DNA of 7,574 nucleotides from Sphingobacteriaceae bacterium. GTDB taxonomy: Bacteria > Bacteroidota > Bacteroidia > B-17B0 > Aurantibacillaceae. A program made the translations under genes and the position numbers. The notes under the pieces were generated by a model. It had not been told where the DNA came from and ran no database searches. It worked only from the letters and a program-made list of their open reading frames with translations. The DNA lies in contig JANYCL010000346.1 of NCBI GenBank assembly GCA_025360355.1, forward strand, positions 1 to 7,574, given 5' to 3'. This document shows positions 1 through 6,962 of this stretch, one piece after another. The first letter of the stretch is position 1; the number at the start of each line of letters is the position of its first letter.

Positions 1-939
1 GAAAACATTAAACGCGCTTTAGAAATTGCTGCAGCGGGAGGACATAATGCAATTTTAATTGGTCCGCCCGGTGCGGGAAAAACAATGTTGAGTAAGCGCA
101 TGCCTTCTATTTTACCTCCGCTTACAGTTGAAGAAGCTTTAGAAACTACAAAAATTCACAGTGTAGCCGGAAAAACAGTTCGTCAATCCGGTTTGATTAC
201 GCAACGCCCCTTTCGAAATCCACATCATACGATCAGTGATGTTGCTTTAGTTGGCGGCGGAAATAACCCGCAGCCGGGAGAAATTTCATTGGCGCATAAT
301 GGTGTTTTGTTCTTAGATGAGCTCCCCGAATTTAAAAGAAGCGTGCTGGAGGTAATGCGCCAACCGTTAGAAGATAGAACGGTAACAATTAGCAGAGCAA
401 GATTTAGCGTGGAATATCCTGCGAGCTTTATGTTAGTAGCAAGTATGAATCCTTGTCCTTGCGGTTATTATAATCATCCCGAAAAAAATTGCGTTTGCGG
501 TCCTGGTGTGGTACAAAAATATCTGACTAAAATATCCGGTCCCTTATTAGATAGGATCGATCTCCATGTTGAAGTTACGCCTGTTCCCTTTAGTGAACTT
601 AGCAATAAACAAAGTGCTGAGCCTAGTAAAAATATCCGCGAACGCGTTATTGCAGCGCGGTTAATACAAACTTTACGTTTTGCAGGTTTGCCCGGTATTT
701 ATAATAATGCGCAAATGCATACTAAGGAATTAAAAACGTACTGCAGTTTAAATGCCGCCGGAAATACACTTTTAAAAAATGCAATGGAAAAACTTGGCCT
801 CTCCGCAAGGGCTTATGATAGGATCCTTAAAGTTTCCCGTACAATTGCAGATCTGGATACTTCAACAGATATTTTGCCTAATCACATTGCAGAGGCCATT
901 CAATACCGGAGTTTAGACCGCGACGGCTGGGCCGGATAG
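1..939 (+). CDS. comM: YifB/ComM family Mg-chelatase-like AAA+ ATPase, 5'-truncated by the window edge
   Basis: The open frame is already running at base 1, so the start lies outside the window; 312 residues are visible. Full-length family members have about 510 residues, so roughly the N-terminal 200 (the S5-like domain) are missing. Visible residues include a Walker A motif GPPGAGKT (visible residues 21-28, bases 61-84), a Walker B motif VLFLDELPEF (102-111), a four-cysteine CxC...CxC cluster (C152, C154, C164, C166) typical of this family, and LLDRID with the presumed arginine finger R185. The C-terminal Mg_chelatase_C region contains LGLSARAYDRIL. The ATG at base 85 lies just after Walker A and cannot be the true start. 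In Proteobacteria, ComM is a hexameric branch-migration helicase that helps integrate DNA during natural transformation. Whether this holds in Bacteroidota is inference. The family call is very secure, the cellular role less so. Confidence 0.96.
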   Translation, partial: ENIKRALEIAAAGGHNAILIGPPGAGKTMLSKRMPSILPPLTVEEALETTKIHSVAGKTVRQSGLITQRPFRNPHHTISDVALVGGGNNPQPGEISLAHNGVLFLDELPEFKRSVLEVMRQPLEDRTVTISRARFSVEYPASFMLVASMNPCPCGYYNHPEKNCVCGPGVVQKYLTKISGPLLDRIDLHVEVTPVPFSELSNKQSAEPSKNIRERVIAARLIQTLRFAGLPGIYNNAQMHTKELKTYCSLNAAGNTLLKNAMEKLGLSARAYDRILKVSRTIADLDTSTDILPNHIAEAIQYRSLDRDGWAG

Positions 940-940
940 T

Positions 941-987
941 TTACATACTTTTAATGTAACAGATAAAATTTTTGATTTATGTAAATC
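941..987. repeat. Two small inverted repeats between comM and the kinase gene
   Basis: TTACAT (941-946) and ATGTAA (954-959) form a 6-bp inverted repeat around 7 bases, starting two bases after the comM stop. A second one, GATTTA-TG-TAAATC (974-987), is perfect apart from its 2-base centre and contains another ATGTAA (979-984), so the hexamer and its complement occur three times in 44 bases. The first could act as a weak terminator for comM, with a T5 run (969-973) only 10 bases later. The second lies 16 bases upstream of the putative -7 element of the kinase promoter and could bind a dimeric regulator. The stems are short and AT-rich, so chance is a real alternative. Confidence 0.3.
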
Positions 988-1003
988 TAAAAACCTAAAC
1001 GGT

Positions 1004-1011
1004 TATATTTG
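1004..1011 (+). promoter_or_regulatory. Candidate Bacteroidetes -7 promoter element for the histidine kinase
   Basis: TATATTTG matches all fixed positions of the Bacteroidetes -7 consensus TAnnTTTG and lies 23 bases before the TTG start at 1035, which would give a very short leader. A matching -33 TTG at the usual spacing is absent; the nearest TTTG (971-974) is 29 bases upstream, which is too far. The call therefore rests on the -7 element and its position only. Confidence 0.45.
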
Positions 1012-1034
1012 TTAAATAACAGGTCCCCGAACTT

Positions 1035-2999
1035 TTGCGACAGATACTTATATATTTTTTTTGTGTTCTCCCGGTTTTGGGTTTTACACAAACCTTTACT
1101 AAAGACGCTTTTATTAAATCATTTAACGAAGCTGATGTTAAACAAAAAGTAATTCTTACAGCTAATCTTACCGTTGTACAATTAGAAGAAGTTTATCCAT
1201 TTATCAAAGACACCCTTGTTACCATTAAACAACGTGTTTATTACAAAACTGTAAGTAACGAGGCTAAATTTTTGTTTGATATTATTGATGCGCGTGTAGA
1301 AGTTAATAATCGTCAATATTCCAAATCTATTTTTGTTCTTGAAAACGGTTTGCGTTTTCATACACAAAATTTAAAGGACAGTCTTACTGTATTTGGAATG
1401 TTATATCCGTCCTACATGAAATTGCGCAATTACAACAAAGCGTTTGAAATTCAGGAAATATTAGAAAGATTAAAACCGCGCATGCCAAAAGAACAGCAGG
1501 ATGCTTTTGTTTCAAATAAAAGCTACATTTATTTGCAGCTAGGCCTGTATGCAGAATCTGTTCTTGAGTTAAGGAAAGAGTTTATGCAAAAATCAAAAAA
1601 CCAGCAGAAAGATACCACTGCATTGGGGAATTACTATAACGACATGGGCGTACACTTTAACCGTGCTAATAGTTTAGACAGCGCCATGTTTTATTTTAAT
1701 AAAGCAAAAACACTTGTCGATGCAAAAGGAAAATACGATACGAACAAAACGTATTACGATTTTTTTAGCGGACTGATCGATGGTAACATTGCATCGGCTT
1801 TAGCAAAACGGAAAAAATTTAAGGAAGCTATTCCTCCTTTAAAAAAAGATATTTACTACAGCTTAAAAGCAAAAAATTTAATTAGCGCGGCCAATAGCTA
1901 CAATTTAATTTCAGAGTGTTATTTAGAATTGAAAGAATATAATTTGGCACGCAAGTACATTGATAGCTGCAAGCCTTTAATTGCAGAGATCGAAGAGTTA
2001 TCGCCAACTCTGAGCAACATGCTGGTGGAAGCTAAATATTATAAATACACAGGCAACCTCAACAAGGCGGCAGAGTTCTACGACAAATACATACACTTTA
2101 AAGATTCCATTACCAAAGTAGATAACGAAAGTAAATTAATAAATCAGCAGGTGTCGTTTGAATTATATCAAAAAGAAAGCTTGCTGATTGAAAAGGAAAA
2201 AATAATTCAGAAGAACCAACTAATGGGCGAGCACCAAAAAACGCAGCGTTCTTATTTGGTTCTTGGGATCGTAATTTTATTCTTTGTGATCTTGTTGTTG
2301 GTGATAAATACGCAAATGAATAAGCGGAGGCAGGCAGAATTATTTATTAAGAACAAACACATTGTTCAGCAAAAGACCGCTATCGAAACTGCTTTAAAAG
2401 AAAAAGAATTTTTAATAAAAGAGATCCACCACCGTGTAAAAAACAATCTTCAAATTATTTCCAGCATGTTAAGTCTGCAGGCTGAAACAATTGACAACGC
2501 GGAGGCCAAAACTGTGTTACAAGAAAGCCGCTTGAGAATTAATTCAATGGCACTCATTCACCAATTGTTGTATAGTAAAAACAACATGCTCAACGTTGCA
2601 ATTTCCGATTATCTCCACACCTTATTGTCACAAATAGAAAAATCATATAGCAGTTCTTCGTGCAAAATAATTACAGATCTGAAATGCGACAGCGTAAATA
2701 TTGATTTAGACACGGCTATTCCGCTTGGTTTAATTGTAAACGAATTAGTGACCAACTCTTACAAACACGCATTTAAGAAAATGGATTCGGGCATCATTGC
2801 CATTTCTTTTCGGAAAAACGAAACCGATAATGTTTATACTTTAAGCGTTCATGATAACGGCGCCGGTTTTGATCCTAAAAAAACAAAATCAAATAGTCTG
2901 GGCATGGAGTTAATTCAAATGTTGGCCGACCAATTAGATGGCACAATGGTTTTCACGAACGATAATGGAACTCTTGCTGAAATAAGTTTTACGGCTTAA
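1035..2999 (+). CDS. TPR-repeat membrane sensor histidine kinase, HisKA_2 family
   Basis: This 654-residue protein is probably an inner-membrane sensor that autophosphorylates on histidine and passes the phosphate to a response regulator. It begins with a signal peptide (about residues 1-19), followed by a periplasmic region of about 370 residues with TPR-like helical pairs, for example around the NYYNDMGVHF and AANSYNLISECYLEL segments. One membrane helix (about 407-424) and a charged linker, probably coiled-coil, come next. The HisKA_2 box EIHHRVKNNLQ holds the phosphoacceptor, most likely H466 by alignment with the HRVKN motif. The ATPase domain has an N-box with N569, E570 and N574, a G1 box DNGAGF (607-612) and a G2-like LGM (622-624), so it appears catalytically intact. 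The start is TTG: an in-frame stop lies at 1017-1019, and the first internal Met is far downstream and would remove the signal peptide. No receiver domain is fused and no response regulator is adjacent. The stimulus is unknown. The 3' end overlaps the convergent kup gene by 4 bases. Confidence 0.93.
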   Translation: MRQILIYFFCVLPVLGFTQTFTKDAFIKSFNEADVKQKVILTANLTVVQLEEVYPFIKDTLVTIKQRVYYKTVSNEAKFLFDIIDARVEVNNRQYSKSIFVLENGLRFHTQNLKDSLTVFGMLYPSYMKLRNYNKAFEIQEILERLKPRMPKEQQDAFVSNKSYIYLQLGLYAESVLELRKEFMQKSKNQQKDTTALGNYYNDMGVHFNRANSLDSAMFYFNKAKTLVDAKGKYDTNKTYYDFFSGLIDGNIASALAKRKKFKEAIPPLKKDIYYSLKAKNLISAANSYNLISECYLELKEYNLARKYIDSCKPLIAEIEELSPTLSNMLVEAKYYKYTGNLNKAAEFYDKYIHFKDSITKVDNESKLINQQVSFELYQKESLLIEKEKIIQKNQLMGEHQKTQRSYLVLGIVILFFVILLLVINTQMNKRRQAELFIKNKHIVQQKTAIETALKEKEFLIKEIHHRVKNNLQIISSMLSLQAETIDNAEAKTVLQESRLRINSMALIHQLLYSKNNMLNVAISDYLHTLLSQIEKSYSSSSCKIITDLKCDSVNIDLDTAIPLGLIVNELVTNSYKHAFKKMDSGIIAISFRKNETDNVYTLSVHDNGAGFDPKKTKSNSLGMELIQMLADQLDGTMVFTNDNGTLAEISFTA

Positions 3000-4984
3000 C
3001 GCTTTTCTGAGATTCTTTTCAGGTTCATTAGCTTTGGCGCTTTAAAGATCATTGGGAATTTTTCAACTTTCACCGAGCTGCTATCCAAACCAAACGCTTT
3101 CGCCTCACTCAATGTGTAAGGTTTCATAAAATAATAAACGCTTAGTATCAGTTTTTCCCAAATAGGAAGTTCGTTATCATATGATAAATATTTTTCCACA
3201 ACAACAAATTTAAAGTCGCCGCTGATATTATTTTTATTTAATGAATCATAACGGCTTCTGATATCCACTTCTTTGTTGGCCACCAGATCTTCAACAACTT
3301 TTCTGAACATTAAATTAATGCGCGGCGCTACACGGAATCCTAATTTAAAATCCACTCTTATAATATCATCTTCCGCAATGTGGTTTACTTTGTATTCCAT
3401 TCTGTATGGTTCATCAACAACATCCACATGCACAAACCAATAAATATCCGCACGCTTAGGACGGCGCTGTAAAATAGAATGGATTATCTTTTGTTCGATC
3501 TCATCCGGATTATTGGCAGAAGTCATGTAAACTAAATGTGTTGCATATTTCGAAATGGATTCATCGCGACTAAGATCAATAATGAATTGTTGGTAGTCGG
3601 AAAGTTTTACCATGTCGGTATATCGGTGTCCGATCTTTTTTGCGAGATACCAAATACTCATTATCATTATCAGAATGCTTGCGATCAGTAACGTGATCCA
3701 CCCTCCATTCAAGAACTTGCTAAGGTTTGCGTAAAGAAAAGCTAGTTCAATAATTACGTAGGTTGTAATAACTACATATATTAAAATTACATTGTAGCGT
3801 TTAAGATGCATGTAAAAATTAAGAAGAACAGTGGTCATTAACATACAAAGTACTATAGCGAGACCGTAAGCCGCGCCCATGTTCGACGACCGTTTAAAAT
3901 AAAGTGTAACTCCAATACATCCCGCAAGCAATAACCAATTTAAAGACGGGATATAAAGTTGTCCTCGTAATTCGGAAGGATATTTTACTCTCACTTTAGG
4001 CCACAAATTCAAACGCATGGCTTCATTTATTAATGTAAACGAACCGCTGATCAATGCCTGTGATGCAATTACTGCTGCGCTTGTTGCTATAACAATTCCA
4101 GCGATCAAAAAGCTTTGCGGCATAATAAGGAAAAACGGATTTGCTCCGGAACCAAGGTCAGATAATTTTTCGCCTTGGTGTGCAATTAACCAAGCGCCTT
4201 GTCCGAAATAATTTAATACCAACATGGTTTTTACAAATATCCAAGTGAGGCGGATGTTCTTTTTTCCGCAATGTCCTAGGTCGGAATACAGTGCTTCTGC
4301 ACCGGTAGTACATAAAAAAACGGCTCCGAGAATTAAAATACCATGCGGATGTTCTGTTAATACTTTGTAAGTGTAATATGGATTAAGCGCTTCGAGAACT
4401 GAGAAATTTGTTACCAATTGGTTCAGACCTAAAACACCAAGCATTAAAAACCATAAAAACATTATCGGGCCAAATGCTCTTCCCACCCACTTAGTACCTA
4501 TTTGTTGAATTAAAAACAACATAAATAAAATACCAATTACAATGGGAACGGTATTTATTTTCGCAAACGAAGGCACCATTTCCAAACCTTCAACGGCAGA
4601 CGCTACTGAGATGGGCGGTGTAATTATTCCATCAGCTAAAAGTGCGCTTCCTCCAATGATCGCTACAACCAAAAGCCATTTATGTTTACAGCGTTTTACA
4701 AGTGTATACAAGGAAAAAATTCCTCCTTCACCTTTATTATCAGCTCTTAGTGTAAGGATTACATATTTAATAGTGGTTTGTAAGGTGAGCGTCCAGAAGA
4801 TTGCTGATATTCCTCCTAAAACTAAGTCAGCATTAATGGGTCCGTCGCCAACAATTTCTTTTAATACATAGAGCGGCGAAGTTCCAATATCCCCATAGAT
4901 AATTCCGAGGGTAACGATTAAGCCGCCGAGGGTGATCTTGTTTAAATGATGAGGGTCGTGATGACCGTTTCCGTTGGTTCCCAT
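2996..4984 (-). CDS. kup: Kup-family potassium uptake transporter
   Basis: A 662-residue member of the KUP/HAK/KT family, slightly longer than E. coli Kup (622). Kup is an inner-membrane K+ importer, generally regarded as a K+/H+ symporter. Family signatures are clear: GIIYGDIGTSPLYV in the first membrane helix (27-40), with the conserved acidic D32; RADNKGEGG (80-88); and LADGIITPP (116-124). About 12 hydrophobic helices fill residues 18 to roughly 450, followed by a cytoplasmic C-terminal domain of about 200 residues, as is usual. The short N-terminus is rich in Gly, Asn and His (MGTNGNGHHDPHH) and may be disordered. Translation starts at ATG (4984-4982). It is transcribed alone, convergent with the kinase and divergent from the secreted-protein operon, so co-regulation with either is not implied. 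Its leader contains a terminator-like hairpin and other inverted repeats, described separately. The coding region shows no break or missing signature. Confidence 0.97.
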   Translation of the reverse strand: MGTNGNGHHDPHHLNKITLGGLIVTLGIIYGDIGTSPLYVLKEIVGDGPINADLVLGGISAIFWTLTLQTTIKYVILTLRADNKGEGGIFSLYTLVKRCKHKWLLVVAIIGGSALLADGIITPPISVASAVEGLEMVPSFAKINTVPIVIGILFMLFLIQQIGTKWVGRAFGPIMFLWFLMLGVLGLNQLVTNFSVLEALNPYYTYKVLTEHPHGILILGAVFLCTTGAEALYSDLGHCGKKNIRLTWIFVKTMLVLNYFGQGAWLIAHQGEKLSDLGSGANPFFLIMPQSFLIAGIVIATSAAVIASQALISGSFTLINEAMRLNLWPKVRVKYPSELRGQLYIPSLNWLLLAGCIGVTLYFKRSSNMGAAYGLAIVLCMLMTTVLLNFYMHLKRYNVILIYVVITTYVIIELAFLYANLSKFLNGGWITLLIASILIMIMSIWYLAKKIGHRYTDMVKLSDYQQFIIDLSRDESISKYATHLVYMTSANNPDEIEQKIIHSILQRRPKRADIYWFVHVDVVDEPYRMEYKVNHIAEDDIIRVDFKLGFRVAPRINLMFRKVVEDLVANKEVDIRSRYDSLNKNNISGDFKFVVVEKYLSYDNELPIWEKLILSVYYFMKPYTLSEAKAFGLDSSSVKVEKFPMIFKAPKLMNLKRISEKR

Positions 4985-5020
4985 TTAGGGATATAGATTA
5001 AAAACGGGTAAAATTATAAC

Positions 5021-5042
5021 AAAAAAGCGGTCGCCTAACCGC
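5021..5042 (-). terminator. Terminator-like hairpin plus T6 inside the kup leader
   Basis: Read on the - strand, GCGGT pairs with ACCGC around a 6-base loop (5042-5027) and is followed directly by TTTTTT (5026-5021). A T:T mismatch followed by A:T pairs could lengthen the stem. On the + strand the same hairpin has no trailing T-run, so it is directional. It lies 36 bases upstream of the kup ATG, and no - strand gene is visible upstream that it could close. It may be an attenuator in the kup 5' UTR or the end of a short - strand RNA. The stem is only 5 bp, so strong termination is uncertain. Confidence 0.45.
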
Positions 5043-5125
5043 ATTTAGACAAAATATCTTAAATATATCATGTTAAAAGCACTAAGAATGACCAAATGCC
5101 GTTATTTACATACGAAGGCTTTTTA

Positions 5126-5156
5126 TTGCTATTGTGGCACAATAATTGTAGCTTTA
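5126..5156 (+). promoter_or_regulatory. Candidate promoter of the secreted-protein operon
   Basis: TTG (5126-5128) and TAGCTTTA (5149-5156) are 20 bases apart, fitting a Bacteroidetes -33/-7 pair with one mismatch at the last base of TAnnTTTG. Transcription would begin near 5161-5163, leaving a leader of about 22 bases. That leader contains two GCTTTTTT tracts (5162-5169 and 5173-5180) before the ATG at 5185, and no Shine-Dalgarno site. An alternative start site further upstream cannot be excluded. Confidence 0.35.
5130..5144. promoter_or_regulatory. 15-bp perfect palindrome, candidate operator
   Basis: TATTGTGGCACAATA has 7-bp perfect arms around a single central G. A further ATTGT half-site follows at 5145-5149, which makes an overlapping ACAAT-A-ATTGT palindrome (5139-5149). 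The element lies between the presumed -33 and -7 elements of the secreted-protein promoter, a classic position for a repressor site. The regulator is unknown. As RNA the stem would have a very small loop and no T-run, so it is not a terminator. Confidence 0.4.
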
Positions 5157-5184
5157 TTAGTGCTTTTTTGACGCTTTTTTATTG

Positions 5185-6960
5185 ATGTTGAGTTTTGTAC
5201 GATATTTTTTGATCATCGCTCTTTTCGGAATTGCCTTTTCCTTAAAAGCCACCCACAACCGTGCGGGCGAAATTACTTATAAATGGATCTCAGGCTTTAC
5301 CTACTCTATTACACTTACTACTTACACCGATGATGGACCAAGCGTTGCCGACCGTTGCATGATGACCATTTACTTTGGTGATGGAGATAGTTGTCAAGCT
5401 ATAAGACAAAATGGTTCCCCTGATATTTCTTCCTCTCAGTGTCCAACTTCTTTCAAGGGAGTTCTTATCAAAACAAATCCCAACATTAAAGAAAATATTT
5501 ACTGCTGCCTTCACACGTATGTTGGACCGGGTAATTATAAAATTTATATGTTCGATCATAACCGTAATTCAGGAATAATCAATATTCCCAATTCAGTTAA
5601 CCAGCCTTTTTATATTCAAACACTTTTAAATATCACTTCCTTTACGGGCCCAAACAGTTCTTCGGTATTAACTATAAAACCAATTGATCAGGCTTCTTTT
5701 GCGAAGTGTTTTTTTCATAATCCCGGGGCATACGACCCTGATGGCGATAGTTTATCTTATGAGTTGGTAATGTGTAAAGGGGAAGATCCTATTAGCGGCA
5801 CTATTGGAGTAACTATTCCTGGATATACTTATCCAAATCCGGGTTCTTCGGGAATTTTCAATCTTGATTCTATTACTGGAACGTTAACCTGGTGCACACC
5901 TCAACAGGTTGGAGAATATAACATCGCAATTCTTATTAAAGAATGGCGGATCCCTTGCGGAGGAGGCTCTCCAGCTTTAGTGGGTTATGTTACCCGCGAC
6001 ATGCAGGTTCTTGTTTCTAATTCAGCAAACAATCCTCCTTTTTATTCAATTTTAACCAATACTTGCGTTCAAGCCGGAAATGTTTTGAGTACAACAATTA
6101 ATACTTCTGACCCTGACAATAATAATCTAACCATTACGGCTACCGGCTCACCATTTGCTTTATCTGTTGCAAATTTTTCTTCAACACCTGCAATGAATGC
6201 AACCGGAAATTTTTCATGGACTACTTCGTGTAATGATATTCGCAGACAAAAACACACTGCTTATTTTAAAATTGAAGATGGTTCTTTTCCTGTTTCGCTT
6301 GTTAATTTTTTAGTTTATGATATTGCCGTTATTGCTCCTGCCCCACAAAACTTAACTGTGACTTCCGGCTTAAACATTATGAAGCTTGGATGGAATAAGC
6401 CTGCTTGTCATCCTACAACAGGAAATAAAATTGTTCAATATAATATTTACAGAAAACTTGGCTCTTCATCATGGGCGCACTCGCCTTGTGAAAAAGGTGT
6501 TCCTGCTTCAGCCGGTTTTACTTTCGTTGGTTCAACATTTGCAGAAAATGATACTTCAACGGTTGATTATTCAGTAATTACTTTGCCTAATAATACCACT
6601 TGCAGTTATGTGGTTTTTGCAGTTTATAAAGACTGTTCCGAAAGCTATGCTTCTAATACCGCATCCGATCAGTTAGCTATTGGGATAGATGAAAAAACAA
6701 AAAATAATTATAGCATAAACGTGTTTCCAAATCCGAGCTCTGAAAACGTAAATATTGAGCTAAATACTCAAAAAACAGGCTATTTTTATGTAACATTATT
6801 TGATGTAAATGGTCGTAAAATTAGGCAGTTAAATGCTACCTTTGTTAAGGACAAAACCAAACTTGAATTTGATATAAAAGAATTTGAAAATGGTTACTAC
6901 ATTTTAAAGATTGAGGACGAACAAAAAAACAGTTCTTATAAACCGATCATTAAATTATAA
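5185..6960 (+). CDS. Secreted multidomain surface protein (PKD-like, cadherin-like, Fn3-like) with T9SS type A sorting domain
   Basis: A 591-residue exported protein, probably moved to the periplasm by Sec and then across the outer membrane by the type IX system, ending on the surface or released. The signal peptide covers about residues 1-22 (cleavage near LKA/THN). The N-terminal domain carries ATHNRAGEITY, a start typical of large Bacteroidota surface proteins, and PKD-like motifs YFGDGDS (63-69) and HTYVGPGNYKI (110-120). A cadherin-like or Ig-like region follows, with DPDGDSLSYEL (184-194) and LDSITGTLTW (227-236). Next come a second sandwich-like region (about 282-383) and an Fn3-like domain (about 385-490). 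Residues from about 510 to 591 form the T9SS tail: VFPNP (513-517), LFDVNGRKI and NGYYILKI. An in-frame TTG lies immediately before the ATG at 5185 and could be the true start, as in the neighbouring paralogue. The molecular function is unknown; adhesion or matrix binding is a guess from the domain types. Confidence 0.9.
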   Translation: MLSFVRYFLIIALFGIAFSLKATHNRAGEITYKWISGFTYSITLTTYTDDGPSVADRCMMTIYFGDGDSCQAIRQNGSPDISSSQCPTSFKGVLIKTNPNIKENIYCCLHTYVGPGNYKIYMFDHNRNSGIINIPNSVNQPFYIQTLLNITSFTGPNSSSVLTIKPIDQASFAKCFFHNPGAYDPDGDSLSYELVMCKGEDPISGTIGVTIPGYTYPNPGSSGIFNLDSITGTLTWCTPQQVGEYNIAILIKEWRIPCGGGSPALVGYVTRDMQVLVSNSANNPPFYSILTNTCVQAGNVLSTTINTSDPDNNNLTITATGSPFALSVANFSSTPAMNATGNFSWTTSCNDIRRQKHTAYFKIEDGSFPVSLVNFLVYDIAVIAPAPQNLTVTSGLNIMKLGWNKPACHPTTGNKIVQYNIYRKLGSSSWAHSPCEKGVPASAGFTFVGSTFAENDTSTVDYSVITLPNNTTCSYVVFAVYKDCSESYASNTASDQLAIGIDEKTKNNYSINVFPNPSSENVNIELNTQKTGYFYVTLFDVNGRKIRQLNATFVKDKTKLEFDIKEFENGYYILKIEDEQKNSSYKPIIKL

Positions 6961-6962
6961 GA

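Larger units (their letters stand above)
5075..5167. repeat. 11-bp perfect long-range inverted repeat in the kup/secreted-protein intergenic region
   Basis: AAAAGCACTAA (5075-5085) is the exact reverse complement of TTAGTGCTTTT (5157-5167), with 71 bases between the arms. On the - strand (kup sense) this would form a long closing helix. Two further helices could form inside it: a TATTGT/ACAATA hairpin (5144-5130), and an AAAAGCC/GGCATTT pairing with one mismatch (5122-5116 with 5100-5094). The layout resembles a three-way-junction RNA lying upstream of the terminator-like hairpin and kup. On the + strand the right arm ends 17 bases before the secreted-protein ATG. No known riboswitch consensus was recognised. 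The repeat itself is certain; its RNA role is inference. Confidence 0.5.

Noticed and set aside
3000..3030. Terminator for the kinase after its stop
   Set aside because: Only a weak CTGA/TCAG pairing without a proper T-run, lying inside the kup coding region.
4017..4871. + strand open frames at 4017-4211 and 4542-4871 inside kup
   Set aside because: They are antisense to strongly conserved Kup membrane segments, and their translations show no recognisable domain.
1035..4984. A K+-sensing two-component system formed by the kinase and Kup
   Set aside because: The genes are convergent, not co-transcribed. The kinase is HisKA_2 type with periplasmic TPRs, not KdpD-like, so adjacency alone does not support a link.
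5099..5125. + strand terminator GCC...GGC followed by TTTTT
   Set aside because: Only three contiguous GC pairs around a large loop, and no + strand gene upstream that it could terminate.
4985..5181. A known c-di-AMP (ydaO-type) riboswitch upstream of kup
   Set aside because: The position is plausible, but the conserved G-rich blocks I associate with that class are absent on the - strand.
5290..5559. Open frame on the - strand, and a similar one at 7200-7391
   Set aside because: Both are antisense shadows of the same region in the two paralogues. They resemble each other only because the sense genes are duplicates; neither has start context or recognisable content.
6386..6577. + strand open frame in another phase of the first secreted-protein gene
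   Set aside because: It overlaps the Fn3-like domain, which is clearly coding in the main frame.
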